Part shown: one piece after another, positions 53,465 through 61,815 of the stretch
Numbering within the stretch: position 1 is the stretch's first letter
How the letters are laid out: every line of letters starts with the position of its first letter
NCBI GenBank assembly: GCA_965224745.1
Contig: CBDCZY010000010.1
Span: 248,001 to 312,000 of the forward strand
Source: CBDCZY01 sp965224745
GTDB lineage: Bacteria; Pseudomonadota; Gammaproteobacteria; Methylococcales; Methylomonadaceae
Direction: 5' to 3'
DNA length: 64,000 nt
Translations under genes and position numbers: made by a program
The notes under the pieces: generated by a model
What the model was told of the DNA's origin: nothing
Databases searched by the model: none
Seen by the model: only the letters and a program-made list of their open reading frames with translations

Positions 53465-54202
53465 TTATGATTTTTTCTGATGTTTCCTCCTGTAACTGTT
53501 GCCGTCGATTTCAAGAATCGTGGCATGATGGATAATGCGGTCAATGGCGGCTACGGTCATTAATGTATCCGGGAATATCTGATCCCAGTGACTGAATGGC
53601 TGGTTTGATGTGATGATCAAGCTGCCACTTTCATAACGATGAGCAATAAACTCAAACAGGACCTGGGTTTCTGAATCCGTTTTTTTAACATAACCAATAT
53701 CATCGATAATGAGTACACGATATTTATCCAGTCGACTCATCACAGCCATTAAATCCAGCTCTTTTTTGGCCTGCTGCAGTAATTGCACCAGTGCGGTGGC
53801 AGCCAACCATTTTACCCGGATGCCTTGTTCGATAAGATGAAGCCCCAAAGCAGAAGCAATATGCGATTTACCGACACCGGAAGGGCCAATCAATAAAACA
53901 TTATCTGCCTGTAGCGCCCACTGGGTATTATCGCGCAGCCCAATCACTTTCTTTTGAATGGTTTCCGGTAATTCATCAAAGCCTAAGGTGGCAAAACTTT
54001 TGCCCCGGGGTAATTTGGCTTCTTTGGTCCAGTTGCAAACTCGCGTTTCAAAGCGCCGTGCAATTTCATTTTCACACAGTTTAGACAGGTATTGGCTATA
54101 GCCCCATGCCTGTTTTGTGGCCTGTTCCTGATAAGCTTCATAATATTGCCAAAAAGCCAGCAAGCGAAGTTCTTTTAACATCATTGGCAAACCATCACTC
54201 AC
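53465..54202 (-). CDS. istB: IS21-family helper ATPase IstB, copy 2
   Basis: 245 residues, identical to copy 1 throughout, with intact Walker A (106-113) and Walker B (163-172). Overlaps istA by eight bases. Confidence 0.95.
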   Translation of the reverse strand: MSDGLPMMLKELRLLAFWQYYEAYQEQATKQAWGYSQYLSKLCENEIARRFETRVCNWTKEAKLPRGKSFATLGFDELPETIQKKVIGLRDNTQWALQADNVLLIGPSGVGKSHIASALGLHLIEQGIRVKWLAATALVQLLQQAKKELDLMAVMSRLDKYRVLIIDDIGYVKKTDSETQVLFEFIAHRYESGSLIITSNQPFSHWDQIFPDTLMTVAAIDRIIHHATILEIDGNSYRRKHQKKS

Positions 54203-55706
54203 AGCACACCTCCTGTCTCATCCACTGACCGGTCAGTAGTTGATCATAGTCAGCAACCTGGTGTTGGCGTAGCGGTATCGGTGGCGGTGTACTGTGTTGT
54301 AAATACCTTGCCTGCAGGGATGTTAAATCGGGCAAGGCACCTTGTTCTGCCTGTCGCATTAGCTCAGTTGCCAGGGCACTTTCGCAATCATAATCATAGG
54401 CAAAGCGTAAAACAGCAACCATCCACTTGCATGCTTCTTGCGGTGTAAACTGTTTCTCTGCCTGCTTCCATAAAGCCCGATATTGCGTGTTAGGCAAAAT
54501 ATTATCGCGAAACTGTGAGAAGCGGAAGGCTTGTGGTTTGGCTGCCAGAGAATGAATGATATGCCGGTAATCTATTCGTCGCGCTCGGCCGGTGGGCGTT
54601 GTTGGATAAATCCGAGGCAGATTGATCACCCGAGTTTGGCCAACAAAGCAGACCAAACGATCATGGTAGAGATGCACCCTGACGCTTTCACCGATAAGGC
54701 GTGAAGGGACGGTATACAATGCGCGTTTTACAGCAATGGTACTGCTGGTGGTGACTTTTACCGACAGCTCAGCATAATCAACAAATCGGTGTTTGGGTAA
54801 GGCTAACAGGGTTTTGTGCTCTTCGGCCAACCTGCCTTTGCATCGTCTGTTCAGTTTGTCGACAATGTGTTCAAGAAACTCTCGATAAGCACGGAGTGTA
54901 GAAAAATCATTCGAACCGCGTAACTTTATGGCTTGATCAATGCGACGTTTTAATGAGCCATGCGGTGCTTCAATGGCGCCATTTTCATGACTAATGCCCA
55001 GATTATTGATGGTGGGCCGCATGCCATAATGCTTACATAAATCATGATAGTCTTCCGTCAGTCGCTGTTTTTCTACGTTATTGACGTAAGCCGCACTGAG
55101 GCTGTCTGTACGATGTTCCTTTGGTGAACCGCCTAAGGTGTGTAATGCACTTTGTAAGCCGTCAGCCAGTGCACTGTAGCTTTCTCCGCCCTGAATAACA
55201 TGGACATGACGCCAACCACTAAAAGCCAGGCGAAACTGGTACAGTAAATGTGCGAACGCCTTCCCGTCTATCGTAATGACGGTATTGGGGTGCGTAAAAT
55301 CAGATAGTCCCTGATGACCCGCAGGTACCGACTGACGAAACATGACTTCTTTGTCCGGGCCTTGTGTGGCCTGCCAGTGTTTAACACGTCTTTGCAGTGT
55401 CCGAAGGTATTTCTCTGGATACTTTCCCGGATGCTGCTCATCCAGATGCTCCCACAGGGTAATGCCAGTTAAGGACGATTCATCTTCTAATAACGGAACC
55501 AGTTCTGAGTCCCATACGGCTTCTAATGGATCTTTGCGCGTTCGCCACTTTCGTTCTTTGTGTTCAGCTCTTTCACCTTTTTCGATCCGGCAACCTGATC
55601 GAACACTGATGCCGGCTTTTGCTGCGGATGTCTCCTGCGTACAACCTGTCTGACGATTTTTCATATAACTATTTTCCTGTAATTGAGTGATGTGTTTACC
55701 GGACAA
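54195..55706 (-). CDS. istA: IS21-family transposase IstA, copy 2
   Basis: 503 residues, identical to copy 1, with acidic residues D147, D201 and E246 present. TTG start with an AGGAGG ribosome site, as in copy 1. Identity of both genes across copies points to recent transposition within this genome. Confidence 0.93.
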   Translation of the reverse strand: MSGKHITQLQENSYMKNRQTGCTQETSAAKAGISVRSGCRIEKGERAEHKERKWRTRKDPLEAVWDSELVPLLEDESSLTGITLWEHLDEQHPGKYPEKYLRTLQRRVKHWQATQGPDKEVMFRQSVPAGHQGLSDFTHPNTVITIDGKAFAHLLYQFRLAFSGWRHVHVIQGGESYSALADGLQSALHTLGGSPKEHRTDSLSAAYVNNVEKQRLTEDYHDLCKHYGMRPTINNLGISHENGAIEAPHGSLKRRIDQAIKLRGSNDFSTLRAYREFLEHIVDKLNRRCKGRLAEEHKTLLALPKHRFVDYAELSVKVTTSSTIAVKRALYTVPSRLIGESVRVHLYHDRLVCFVGQTRVINLPRIYPTTPTGRARRIDYRHIIHSLAAKPQAFRFSQFRDNILPNTQYRALWKQAEKQFTPQEACKWMVAVLRFAYDYDCESALATELMRQAEQGALPDLTSLQARYLQHSTPPPIPLRQHQVADYDQLLTGQWMRQEVCCE

Positions 55707-55825
55707 GTCACTTCCTCCTAAGAGTAAAAAGTACTTATCAGTTTATACACTCAACCGGTCAAGATAATTGTCGTCTGACCGGACAGGTTAATTGTCGCCT
55801 AACACTATCGTTTCCACGGTCTCCA

Positions 55826-57134
55826 TCACTGCCATTAAGTTAAGAGAAGCCACATCAAAAACGACGTTTTTTTCGTCGTTTATGAAAATCCAGCAAAAAC
55901 CCTAGTGGATGACTTTGAGCGCGGAGGATTGCGTCCCTTTCGCTCAAGACATGAGTTCATCATAAATAATGCAGTTAGTTGTTCGAGTAACACATCGGTT
56001 TCCAGTGCACTTAAAAACAGTAAAGCCAACGCCTGATCTTTAATGGCATTGAACGATACAGCACGATTCACTCTTTGTGGATGAAGCGTATCTTTTTGAC
56101 TCAGTTGATCTTGCGCAGGCTCCGTCAGAAGGGATTCAAGCCCTGACAAATAGAGCGTTGAGAAAAAAATCCTGCCTAACCGCTTCTACTCCAATTCCCG
56201 TAAAGTTTTCAAGTTCCAGTCGTGTTTTGATTAAACCATAGAATGTTTCAATACCCCAGCGAAAGTAATAGAGCTCTTTAAACTCTTTGGTGAGATAACA
56301 TCCTTCATCTCGTAATGATGTGACCAGTACTTCCCATTCACCTGTCTCCAATTTAACACGGACAAATCTTACAATCAGTGATAGAGGCAAACCCCGTTTG
56401 TGAATCAATGGGGCTTGTTTAGCACAAGGTGTTAACGTCACTACTTGACTATCGGCACCTTCACCTTTAAGCATCTGTCGTGCGATACCAAACGATGCGC
56501 CTGAACAGCGGATAACAAACTCTCGATGACGGTGTTCAAGTTCTGCCAACATTCGGTATGAATAATTTCGATCCATCACCAATAAATCCTGTGAGGTGGT
56601 CTGAGCTAGATGCGCAATTGCTAAATCCACTTCATAGGCATCAGTGGCAGCAAGCTCCGCTGTCAAGGCGACTCGATGTAATACATCGTACAAGACAGAA
56701 GCCAGAGCGTACGGGTGCTCTCCCTGTATCGTAGCGTCTTTGTCGTTCGAATAGGTGAGGGTACCAAATTCTTCACAGATCTCATCGTTATCCGGCAGGC
56801 GAATTTTCGAACCGTCTACGGCTAAGATACGATAACCCCAGAATCGCTGATAGTCTTCGTCTGCATACATTGTATCAACGACCGCTTTCTGGTTTAATTC
56901 AATAAAAGCGGTGTGTTTCAATTTATAACGCGCTTGCGAATAGGCACTTGCCGTCACGGGGTCGTTAGTAAGCCAATTCATTGCTTCATTCACCACCCGT
57001 TGTAATGATTTAACGCTGTTTCTTAACACCAGTATCAATACCAGTTCAAATGACAAAATCCGTAGTCGCGTAAAGTCTTTTTCACTCTGGCGATGACGTT
57101 TCTTAAATGTTTCGTCTTCAATTAATGGCAGTGA
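55826..57134 (-). mobile_element. IS4-type insertion sequence (~1.31 kb), frameshifted
   Basis: Inverted ends TCACTGCCATTAAGTTAAGA and TCACTGCCATTAATTGAAGA (18 of 20). The left end matches the 19-base ends of the MITE at 43479-43613 exactly. No target duplication is visible at these flanks. The IS21 insertion lies 15 bases left of it. Confidence 0.85.
55880..57056 (-). pseudogene. IS4-family transposase, frameshifted
   Basis: The main frame (57056 to 56136) has ILAVDGSKIRLP and LLVMDRNYSY (two catalytic Asp), and the IS4 signature Y-2-R-3-E-6-K in YYFRWGIETFYGLIKTRL. It then runs out of frame after VRQDFF. The natural continuation (STLYLSGLESLLTEPAQ) is in another frame, down to 55880. Dropping one T from a T7 run (about 56160-56166) joins them. 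The similarity also reaches upstream to about 57118 (KKRHRQSEKDFTRLRIL) with no standard start codon, so the 5' end is unclear too. Probably inactive unless slippage occurs. Confidence 0.82.
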
Positions 57135-57173
57135 TCTGTGGGAGGGGTAGCTTCATGAGAAGATTTACAGTCA

Positions 57174-57182
57174 TGCTATAAT
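57174..57182 (+). promoter_or_regulatory. Extended -10 promoter of the antitoxin/toxin pair
   Basis: TGCTATAAT: an extended -10 (TG-N-TATAAT) with no good -35, 31 bases before the antitoxin ATG. AAAGGA lies just before that ATG. Confidence 0.6.
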
Positions 57183-57213
57183 GTTCCTATAAATCGTAGT
57201 TAAAGGATGTTGT

Positions 57214-57543
57214 ATGCACAGTATAACTATTCGTGATCTAAAAAATAATCCTGCAATAATGACTCGTCATTTGGAAGCCGGGGATTCTGTTTTTATAACT
57301 AAACATGGAAAGCCTATTGGTATTACGCTCCCTCTTGATGATAGCTTAGTTAATCAGGGTATAAAGGAGCTTCTCTTTTTTGATTTATACAAAAAGGGTG
57401 AAATATCTTTTGGTAAATTGGCAGAGTTTCTTGATGTGAGTAAAGCAAGGCTTCGTAAGATGTTTGTTGCACTTGATATGGAGGTAATCGACTATGCTCC
57501 CAATGAAGTAGAAGATGAACTCAAGATCCTTGACATGTTGTGA
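57214..57543 (+). CDS. Antitoxin with Phd/YefM-like N terminus and UPF0175-like C terminus
   Basis: 109 residues. The first ~45 (ITIRDLKNNPAIMTRHLEAG, then VFITKHGKPIGITLPL) match the Phd/YefM DNA-binding and dimerisation fold. The rest (ELLFFDLYKKGEISFGKLAEF, LDVSKARLRKMF) looks like the UPF0175 helix-turn-helix domain usually paired with DUF3368 PIN toxins. It should repress its operon and neutralise the toxin. It ends with GTGA, giving a four-base overlap with the toxin gene. Confidence 0.78.
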   Translation: MHSITIRDLKNNPAIMTRHLEAGDSVFITKHGKPIGITLPLDDSLVNQGIKELLFFDLYKKGEISFGKLAEFLDVSKARLRKMFVALDMEVIDYAPNEVEDELKILDML

Positions 57544-58034
57544 AGGTCGTTGTTGCTGATAGCTCAACACTTATCACCTTACTTGATACCCATAATTTTA
57601 ATCTACTTTTCAATATTTTTGATGAGATTATTATTGCTAATGAGGTTTATAGAGAGATTATCCACCGGAACTCGCATCACTTGACGATTGATAACTACAT
57701 TAAGCAAAGCCAGATACTCTGTCAATCTATTGAGTATGATGAATTTTATGAGATGTTAGTCAAGCGGCTTGATCGAGGCGAGTCTGAATCTATTGTTTTG
57801 GCAAAGAGAATGGGGATTCCTTTGATGATTGACGAAAAAAAGGGACGAGCTATTGCAAAGTCACTTGGAGTTGGCATTGTTGGTCTGGTTGGTGTTATTT
57901 TAAAATTGATGGATGTTAAGGCAGTTACTAAAGACCGGGCGATTGAGATTATAAATGAAGTGGAAGCCAATAATTTCAGGCTGTCTAATGAGCTGAAGAA
58001 ACTGATTTATGAGTACAGTCCAAGGTCGACTTAG
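57540..58034 (+). CDS. PIN-domain toxin, DUF3368 family
   Basis: 164 residues. A PIN-type nuclease with an N-terminal Asp in VVADSSTLITLL, an acidic site in ANEVYREII, GESESIVLAKRM and the late LMIDEKKGRAIAKSLG, followed by VGLVGVILKLM. These four acidic positions chelate metal for RNA cleavage. GTG start overlaps the antitoxin stop, the normal coupling for a toxin in second position. Family assignment is good; the RNA target is unknown. Confidence 0.85.
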   Translation: MKVVVADSSTLITLLDTHNFNLLFNIFDEIIIANEVYREIIHRNSHHLTIDNYIKQSQILCQSIEYDEFYEMLVKRLDRGESESIVLAKRMGIPLMIDEKKGRAIAKSLGVGIVGLVGVILKLMDVKAVTKDRAIEIINEVEANNFRLSNELKKLIYEYSPRST

Positions 58035-58262
58035 ACATTGTTTTGAATCTAATGACACCACCTTAACGAAATGGCGTGATAAAACATAAGGGTATTGTAT
58101 GACTTCCCTTATCGATGCGTCCCGGGGACCCTGAAAGATTTGATTTTGAATAGGAACGAAATGGTGTGAGTCATCTGGTTATGCTGTTTGCCCCCACTGA
58201 ATTGGATGGCGACAGGTCAAAGTAACGGATCGGCATTCTAAAACAGACTGGGTGTAAAAAAT

Positions 58263-58949
58263 TCATGTAGCGTCTTGCGAAAAGGCTCTGGAATAAGCAG
58301 ATAAACACCAGTGAGTAAGCCTGTGTTGTAATTTTTTATAGTGTAAATTCCCCTCAGTTGCGATTAATGCTATGCAAGGCGTGTCGCCAGTGATAACCGG
58401 ACTATGCTGAATTTCATTATCCAAATCGCTCAAATCTCCCGGGTAATAACTACCTAGCTCATCGGCATAGCCACCTTGCAATACCAGAGACATTTCTTGA
58501 TATTGATGGCTATGAACCGGTATAACGGCTCCAGGCAGAAATTTAAACAAACGAACCCAACCTTGCCTGGATTTGAAAGCGGGCAAAGAATAATAATGTA
58601 TCTTTGACGATAATTGTTGCCAAGAGATTCCTTCCAATCCTGTTGGAAGGTGGGGAGCTAATGTTTTGGGGAGGTCATTCGAATGCTCTGGAGTAGGGTC
58701 TGGTTGTTTCGACTCCTTATTGCACGTTAATACTTTATCCCATAGTTGGTCGAAGCTGTCACTAAACAATTCTGTGTTGGGCTGTTGTTCCAGTATCGTG
58801 CCGCCAATGTTTAAGGCCAGCTGATAATTGTTTTGGCAAGTTGAACAAGCTTCCAGGTGCGAGCTAACGACCAAGGCCATCGATGGATCTAATGCACCTG
58901 CTGCATAAGCAATCATTGAGGCATCATTAGGGTGGTGTTTTTTATTCAT
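58263..58949 (-). CDS. chrR: ChrR-type zinc-cupin anti-sigma factor
   Basis: 228 residues. The N-terminal zinc-binding anti-sigma domain has H31, C35 and C38 (HLEACSTC) plus an earlier His. The C-terminal cupin carries the metal ligands H146, H148 (PVHSHQY), E152 and H182. In characterised ChrR proteins the cupin senses singlet oxygen or organic peroxides and releases the sigma factor. Its start overlaps the end of the sigma gene by eight bases, so the two are co-translated. Identity of the signal here is inferred from the family. Confidence 0.88.
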   Translation of the reverse strand: MNKKHHPNDASMIAYAAGALDPSMALVVSSHLEACSTCQNNYQLALNIGGTILEQQPNTELFSDSFDQLWDKVLTCNKESKQPDPTPEHSNDLPKTLAPHLPTGLEGISWQQLSSKIHYYSLPAFKSRQGWVRLFKFLPGAVIPVHSHQYQEMSLVLQGGYADELGSYYPGDLSDLDNEIQHSPVITGDTPCIALIATEGNLHYKKLQHRLTHWCLSAYSRAFSQDAT

Positions 58950-59541
58950 GTCGATTGAGTTCCTGGCGAATTTTGGCTAATGTTCGTTTGAGTCTTGATT
59001 TAATGGTGCCTAAAGGTTGGTTTAGCCGTTGACTGATTTCTCGGTGTGTAAAACCTTCGATGTATGCCATCTGTAACACCTCCTGTTCTTGAGCAGTCAA
59101 GATTTTTATACTGGTTTCCAGATCGACCCATCGGTTGGCATCCGTTTCTTGAGTGCTGAGGCACCAAGAATTCTCTTGTTCGATATCAACAAATACCATC
59201 GACGCATCTGCTCTTCTAAGCTTATCAATTCTGATATTTCTAGCGATAGTAAATACCCATGTTGTAAGGTTACCCTTTTGTGGGTTAAACAAACCAGCTT
59301 TTCGCCATACTTCGATCATTGTTTCTTGCATAAGTTCTTCGGCTAATGCTGGCTCTGCACCAGACCGATGCATAAACGATTGAAGTTTAGGGCCGAAATA
59401 TCTAAACAGTTTTTCAAAAGCCTGCTTGTCCTGAGAGCTGGCAACTTGGTCTATCAAAGAGTTTAGTTCTAATTTAGTCGGCAAGGGATGATGTCTCGTT
59501 GCAGCTATTTTTTGATGCGCCAGGTCTTTATTGCTGGCCAT
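58942..59541 (-). CDS. ECF RNA polymerase sigma factor (RpoE of the RpoE-ChrR type)
   Basis: 199 residues. Region 2 shows FEKLFRYFGPKLQSFMHR, AEELMQETMIEVWRKAGLF and GNLTTWVFTIARNIRIDKLRR. Region 4 shows LTAQEQEVLQMAYIEGFTHRE, ISQRLNQPLGTIKSRLKRTL. Paired with the adjacent ChrR-like anti-sigma, it should be an ECF11-type regulator. I looked for a TGATCC-N-CGTA promoter upstream of itself and of the DUF4331 gene and did not find one. MITE copy 4 ends 48 bases before its ATG, which may have displaced upstream control sites. Confidence 0.9.
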   Translation of the reverse strand: MASNKDLAHQKIAATRHHPLPTKLELNSLIDQVASSQDKQAFEKLFRYFGPKLQSFMHRSGAEPALAEELMQETMIEVWRKAGLFNPQKGNLTTWVFTIARNIRIDKLRRADASMVFVDIEQENSWCLSTQETDANRWVDLETSIKILTAQEQEVLQMAYIEGFTHREISQRLNQPLGTIKSRLKRTLAKIRQELNRHE

Positions 59542-59588
59542 AGAAATCTGATTGAATAGTTGGCATATTTAAATCTTATCACTGCTTA

Positions 59589-59754
59589 GTTCTGCTTTGT
59601 TAGATTAAATAATTCATTTTTTTCAAGATCGTCATTCCGGCAGGGATTGCCGGAATCCAAACTTCATGGATGAATTTAAGCTTGCCATCCGTGGCGCTGG
59701 ATACCCGTTCCCGACGAGTATGACGGCCTTATTGTTAATCTGACAAAGTAGAAT
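59589..59754 (-). repeat. MITE family 1, copy 4 (166 bp)
   Basis: Ends GTTCTGCTTTGTTAGATTA and, inverted, ATTCTACTTTGTCAGATTA (16 of 19). The interior is the reverse complement of copy 2 and very similar to it (GTCATTCCGGCAGGGATTGC; CCCGACGAGTATGACGGCC). Confidence 0.88.
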
Positions 59755-59765
59755 GAGGAACGATG

Positions 59766-59863
59766 ATTTAATAATATCCGATTATTGACTTGTCTTTTTG
59801 TCCGTCTTCTACGCCTAGAGCATGAACAAAAACCCTGCGCCAAAGTTTCGGATATAATTAAAT
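59766..59863 (+). repeat. Family 3 hairpin repeat, copy 4
   Basis: Inverted ends ATTTAATAATATCCGA and TCGGATATAATTAAAT (15 of 16) around TGACTTGTCTTTTTGTCCG and CGTCTTCT...CCCTGCGCCAAAG, the family core. Confidence 0.6.
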
Positions 59864-60052
59864 CCTAGCTCCCTAAGGTATGTTTAGTATCTGAAATTAT
59901 TTTCGATTGAATTCAAGAATTAAAAAAAATACGCAAAAAGTTTAAATTAACTGCATCCATTTTGAATTGTTCTTCGTATTACAGTTATCAGGTCGCAGTA
60001 GTACCTGAAAAATTCCTCTTATTTGGTATGACAAAATACAGGACACTTTGTT

Positions 60053-61669
60053 ATGAAGCATTTAATTTTATTATCAATGACGATAGGTTTATCGTTATTA
60101 TGGATTGGCCCTACCCAGGCCGCTAATCACCGTGAGGCACCTATCACAGCCTTGGATGAGAAAGCGGACATTACCGATGTCTATGCATTTGTTAGCTATG
60201 ACGATCCAGAAAAAGTAACACTCATCATGAACGTAGATCCATTGCTGGAGCCTTCAAACGCACCGACACATTTCCCATTTGATCCGGAGATTACCTATAG
60301 TCTCAAGATCGATAACAATCATGATGCGGTGGAAGACATTAGTTTCGACTTGCGGTTTAAAACTGAATTTCGAGCCCCGAGTGTCTTTACCGGCTTGGTG
60401 GGTATTGGTAAAGGGCTAAACGCACCGCAGAATTCACCGTTACCGGTTCCACCAGACACTCCCATCGTTCCACCTGCAATTACTAAGCTGGATGGGCCTG
60501 GCTCAGAAGGGTTGAATCTTCGCCAACAGTACAATATTACCATGGTGAAGTATAAGCGAGGGCACCCTAAGAGCAAGAAAAAGCTCACTAAAGAGCTAAA
60601 ACTGTATGCTGTTCCTACCAATGTGGGTCCGCGTACGATGCCAGATTATGCCGGGTTAGCAGAGCAGGGTATCTATCAATTAGATAATGATATTAAAGCA
60701 TTTGCGGGAACCGTGGATGATCCCTTTTATATTGATCTGGGAGGTTTTTTTGACACCATTAATTTAAGAACGGATGCCTTTGCAACGGGCATTCCAGGCG
60801 TGCTATCTGACGATCAAGACACCAACGATACGCAAAATTATGCACCGGACGATGTCAGTGGGTTTAATGTCAACAGCATAGCGATTGAAGTTCCTATTGC
60901 GATGTTAACGCAGGATGGTAAATTTCATGAGGCTGACGATCCTAAAGCGACCATCGGTGTTTGGGCAACGACATCTAGACCCCGTATAAAAGTGCTTTCC
61001 AGAAAACCAGGAAGGCGAGCGGCAACCTCCAGACGAACAGTGCAGATACAGCGTATGGCCGGACCGTTGATCAATGAGTTGCTGATAGGGATAGGATCAA
61101 AGGATAAATTCAGTATGAGTAAACCTAAAGACGATGCTCAGTTTGCTGATTTCTTGCTTGATCCAGTGCTTGCCAGGGTACTCAATGCGCTTTACGACAC
61201 GGTATCACCGGGTGTTCTTCCTGTGCCTGACGCTCCACGAAACGACTTGCTTTTATTAGTACAGTATCTACCGCCCATTGCTGCTGAAGGGACACCCACA
61301 GGGCCAGTTGCTGATTTGTTGCACCTGAATACGGGTATTCCTCCAACCGCTAAGGCCAAGCGCAGTCGCCTTGGTTTTTTAACGTTACTTGACGACAATC
61401 CTGACAATGATGATCCGGCGGGTTTTCCGAATGGCCGACGGGTGTCCGACGATTCTGTTGATATAGCAAGCCGAGCCGTCGTTGGTATTTTAGCGGGTGG
61501 TGATTTTGGCGGTGCTCCGCACAATCGTATAGGCGATGGGGTTAACACCAATGATGTGCCTTACCGTGAAACCTTTCCTTATGTTGGGCTGGCTCATTCA
61601 GGTTCTACCAGCCGACACGTAGATCCCGGTGAGCCAGGGTGTAACGGGGCTATTTGCCCTAACCCTTAA
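60053..61669 (+). CDS. DUF4331 family secreted protein
   Basis: 538 residues. The signal peptide ends in GPTQA/ANH. The mature start NHREAPITALDEKADITDVYAF is the DUF4331 signature (HREAP.......D..D.YAF). It continues with VTLIMNVDPLLEPS and repeated strand-rich blocks, and ends with LPYVGLAHSGSTSRHV-like text near the C terminus (FPYVGLAHSG). Periplasmic or extracellular; biochemical role unknown. AGGA lies ~10 bases before the ATG. It is followed closely by a TPR gene and a HupE-like gene, a grouping I have seen associated with DUF4331, so they may act together. Confidence 0.88.
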   Translation: MKHLILLSMTIGLSLLWIGPTQAANHREAPITALDEKADITDVYAFVSYDDPEKVTLIMNVDPLLEPSNAPTHFPFDPEITYSLKIDNNHDAVEDISFDLRFKTEFRAPSVFTGLVGIGKGLNAPQNSPLPVPPDTPIVPPAITKLDGPGSEGLNLRQQYNITMVKYKRGHPKSKKKLTKELKLYAVPTNVGPRTMPDYAGLAEQGIYQLDNDIKAFAGTVDDPFYIDLGGFFDTINLRTDAFATGIPGVLSDDQDTNDTQNYAPDDVSGFNVNSIAIEVPIAMLTQDGKFHEADDPKATIGVWATTSRPRIKVLSRKPGRRAATSRRTVQIQRMAGPLINELLIGIGSKDKFSMSKPKDDAQFADFLLDPVLARVLNALYDTVSPGVLPVPDAPRNDLLLLVQYLPPIAAEGTPTGPVADLLHLNTGIPPTAKAKRSRLGFLTLLDDNPDNDDPAGFPNGRRVSDDSVDIASRAVVGILAGGDFGGAPHNRIGDGVNTNDVPYRETFPYVGLAHSGSTSRHVDPGEPGCNGAICPNP

Positions 61670-61815
61670 ACAACAAAACCTTACTGATAATGAGTTGCTT
61701 TGTTCATTTTATAGCGGTGGCAACTTGTTTTTTTCCGGCAGGGAAGCCGGATTGCATTCAGAAAGACTCAAGTTACTCCTTATACAGGAAGATAGGCTGG
61801 AAAGGTGTTATTAAA

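Larger units (their letters stand above)
53397..55804 (-). mobile_element. IS21-family insertion sequence, copy 2 (2408 bp)
   Basis: Same ends, length and proteins as copy 1, opposite orientation. A perfect 6-base target duplication CTATCG lies at 53391-53396 and 55805-55810. It is inserted between an IS1380 and an IS4-type element. Confidence 0.95.
59542..60052. other. Divergent intergenic region holding two repeats
   Basis: Between the ECF sigma gene (minus) and the DUF4331 gene (plus). It contains MITE family 1 copy 4 (59589-59754) and family 3 repeat copy 4 (59766-59863), leaving about 190 bases for the DUF4331 promoter. No gene is seen. Confidence 0.5.

Noticed and set aside
21211..55804. 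Composite transposon bounded by the two IS21 copies
   Set aside because: Each copy has its own matching 6-base duplication and the bracketed genes are core flagellar genes, so they are independent insertions.
61736..61751. CCGGC-AGGGAA-GCCGG hairpin between DUF4331 and TPR genes as a terminator
   Set aside because: The T run precedes rather than follows the stem on the coding strand, so it would not terminate the operon.
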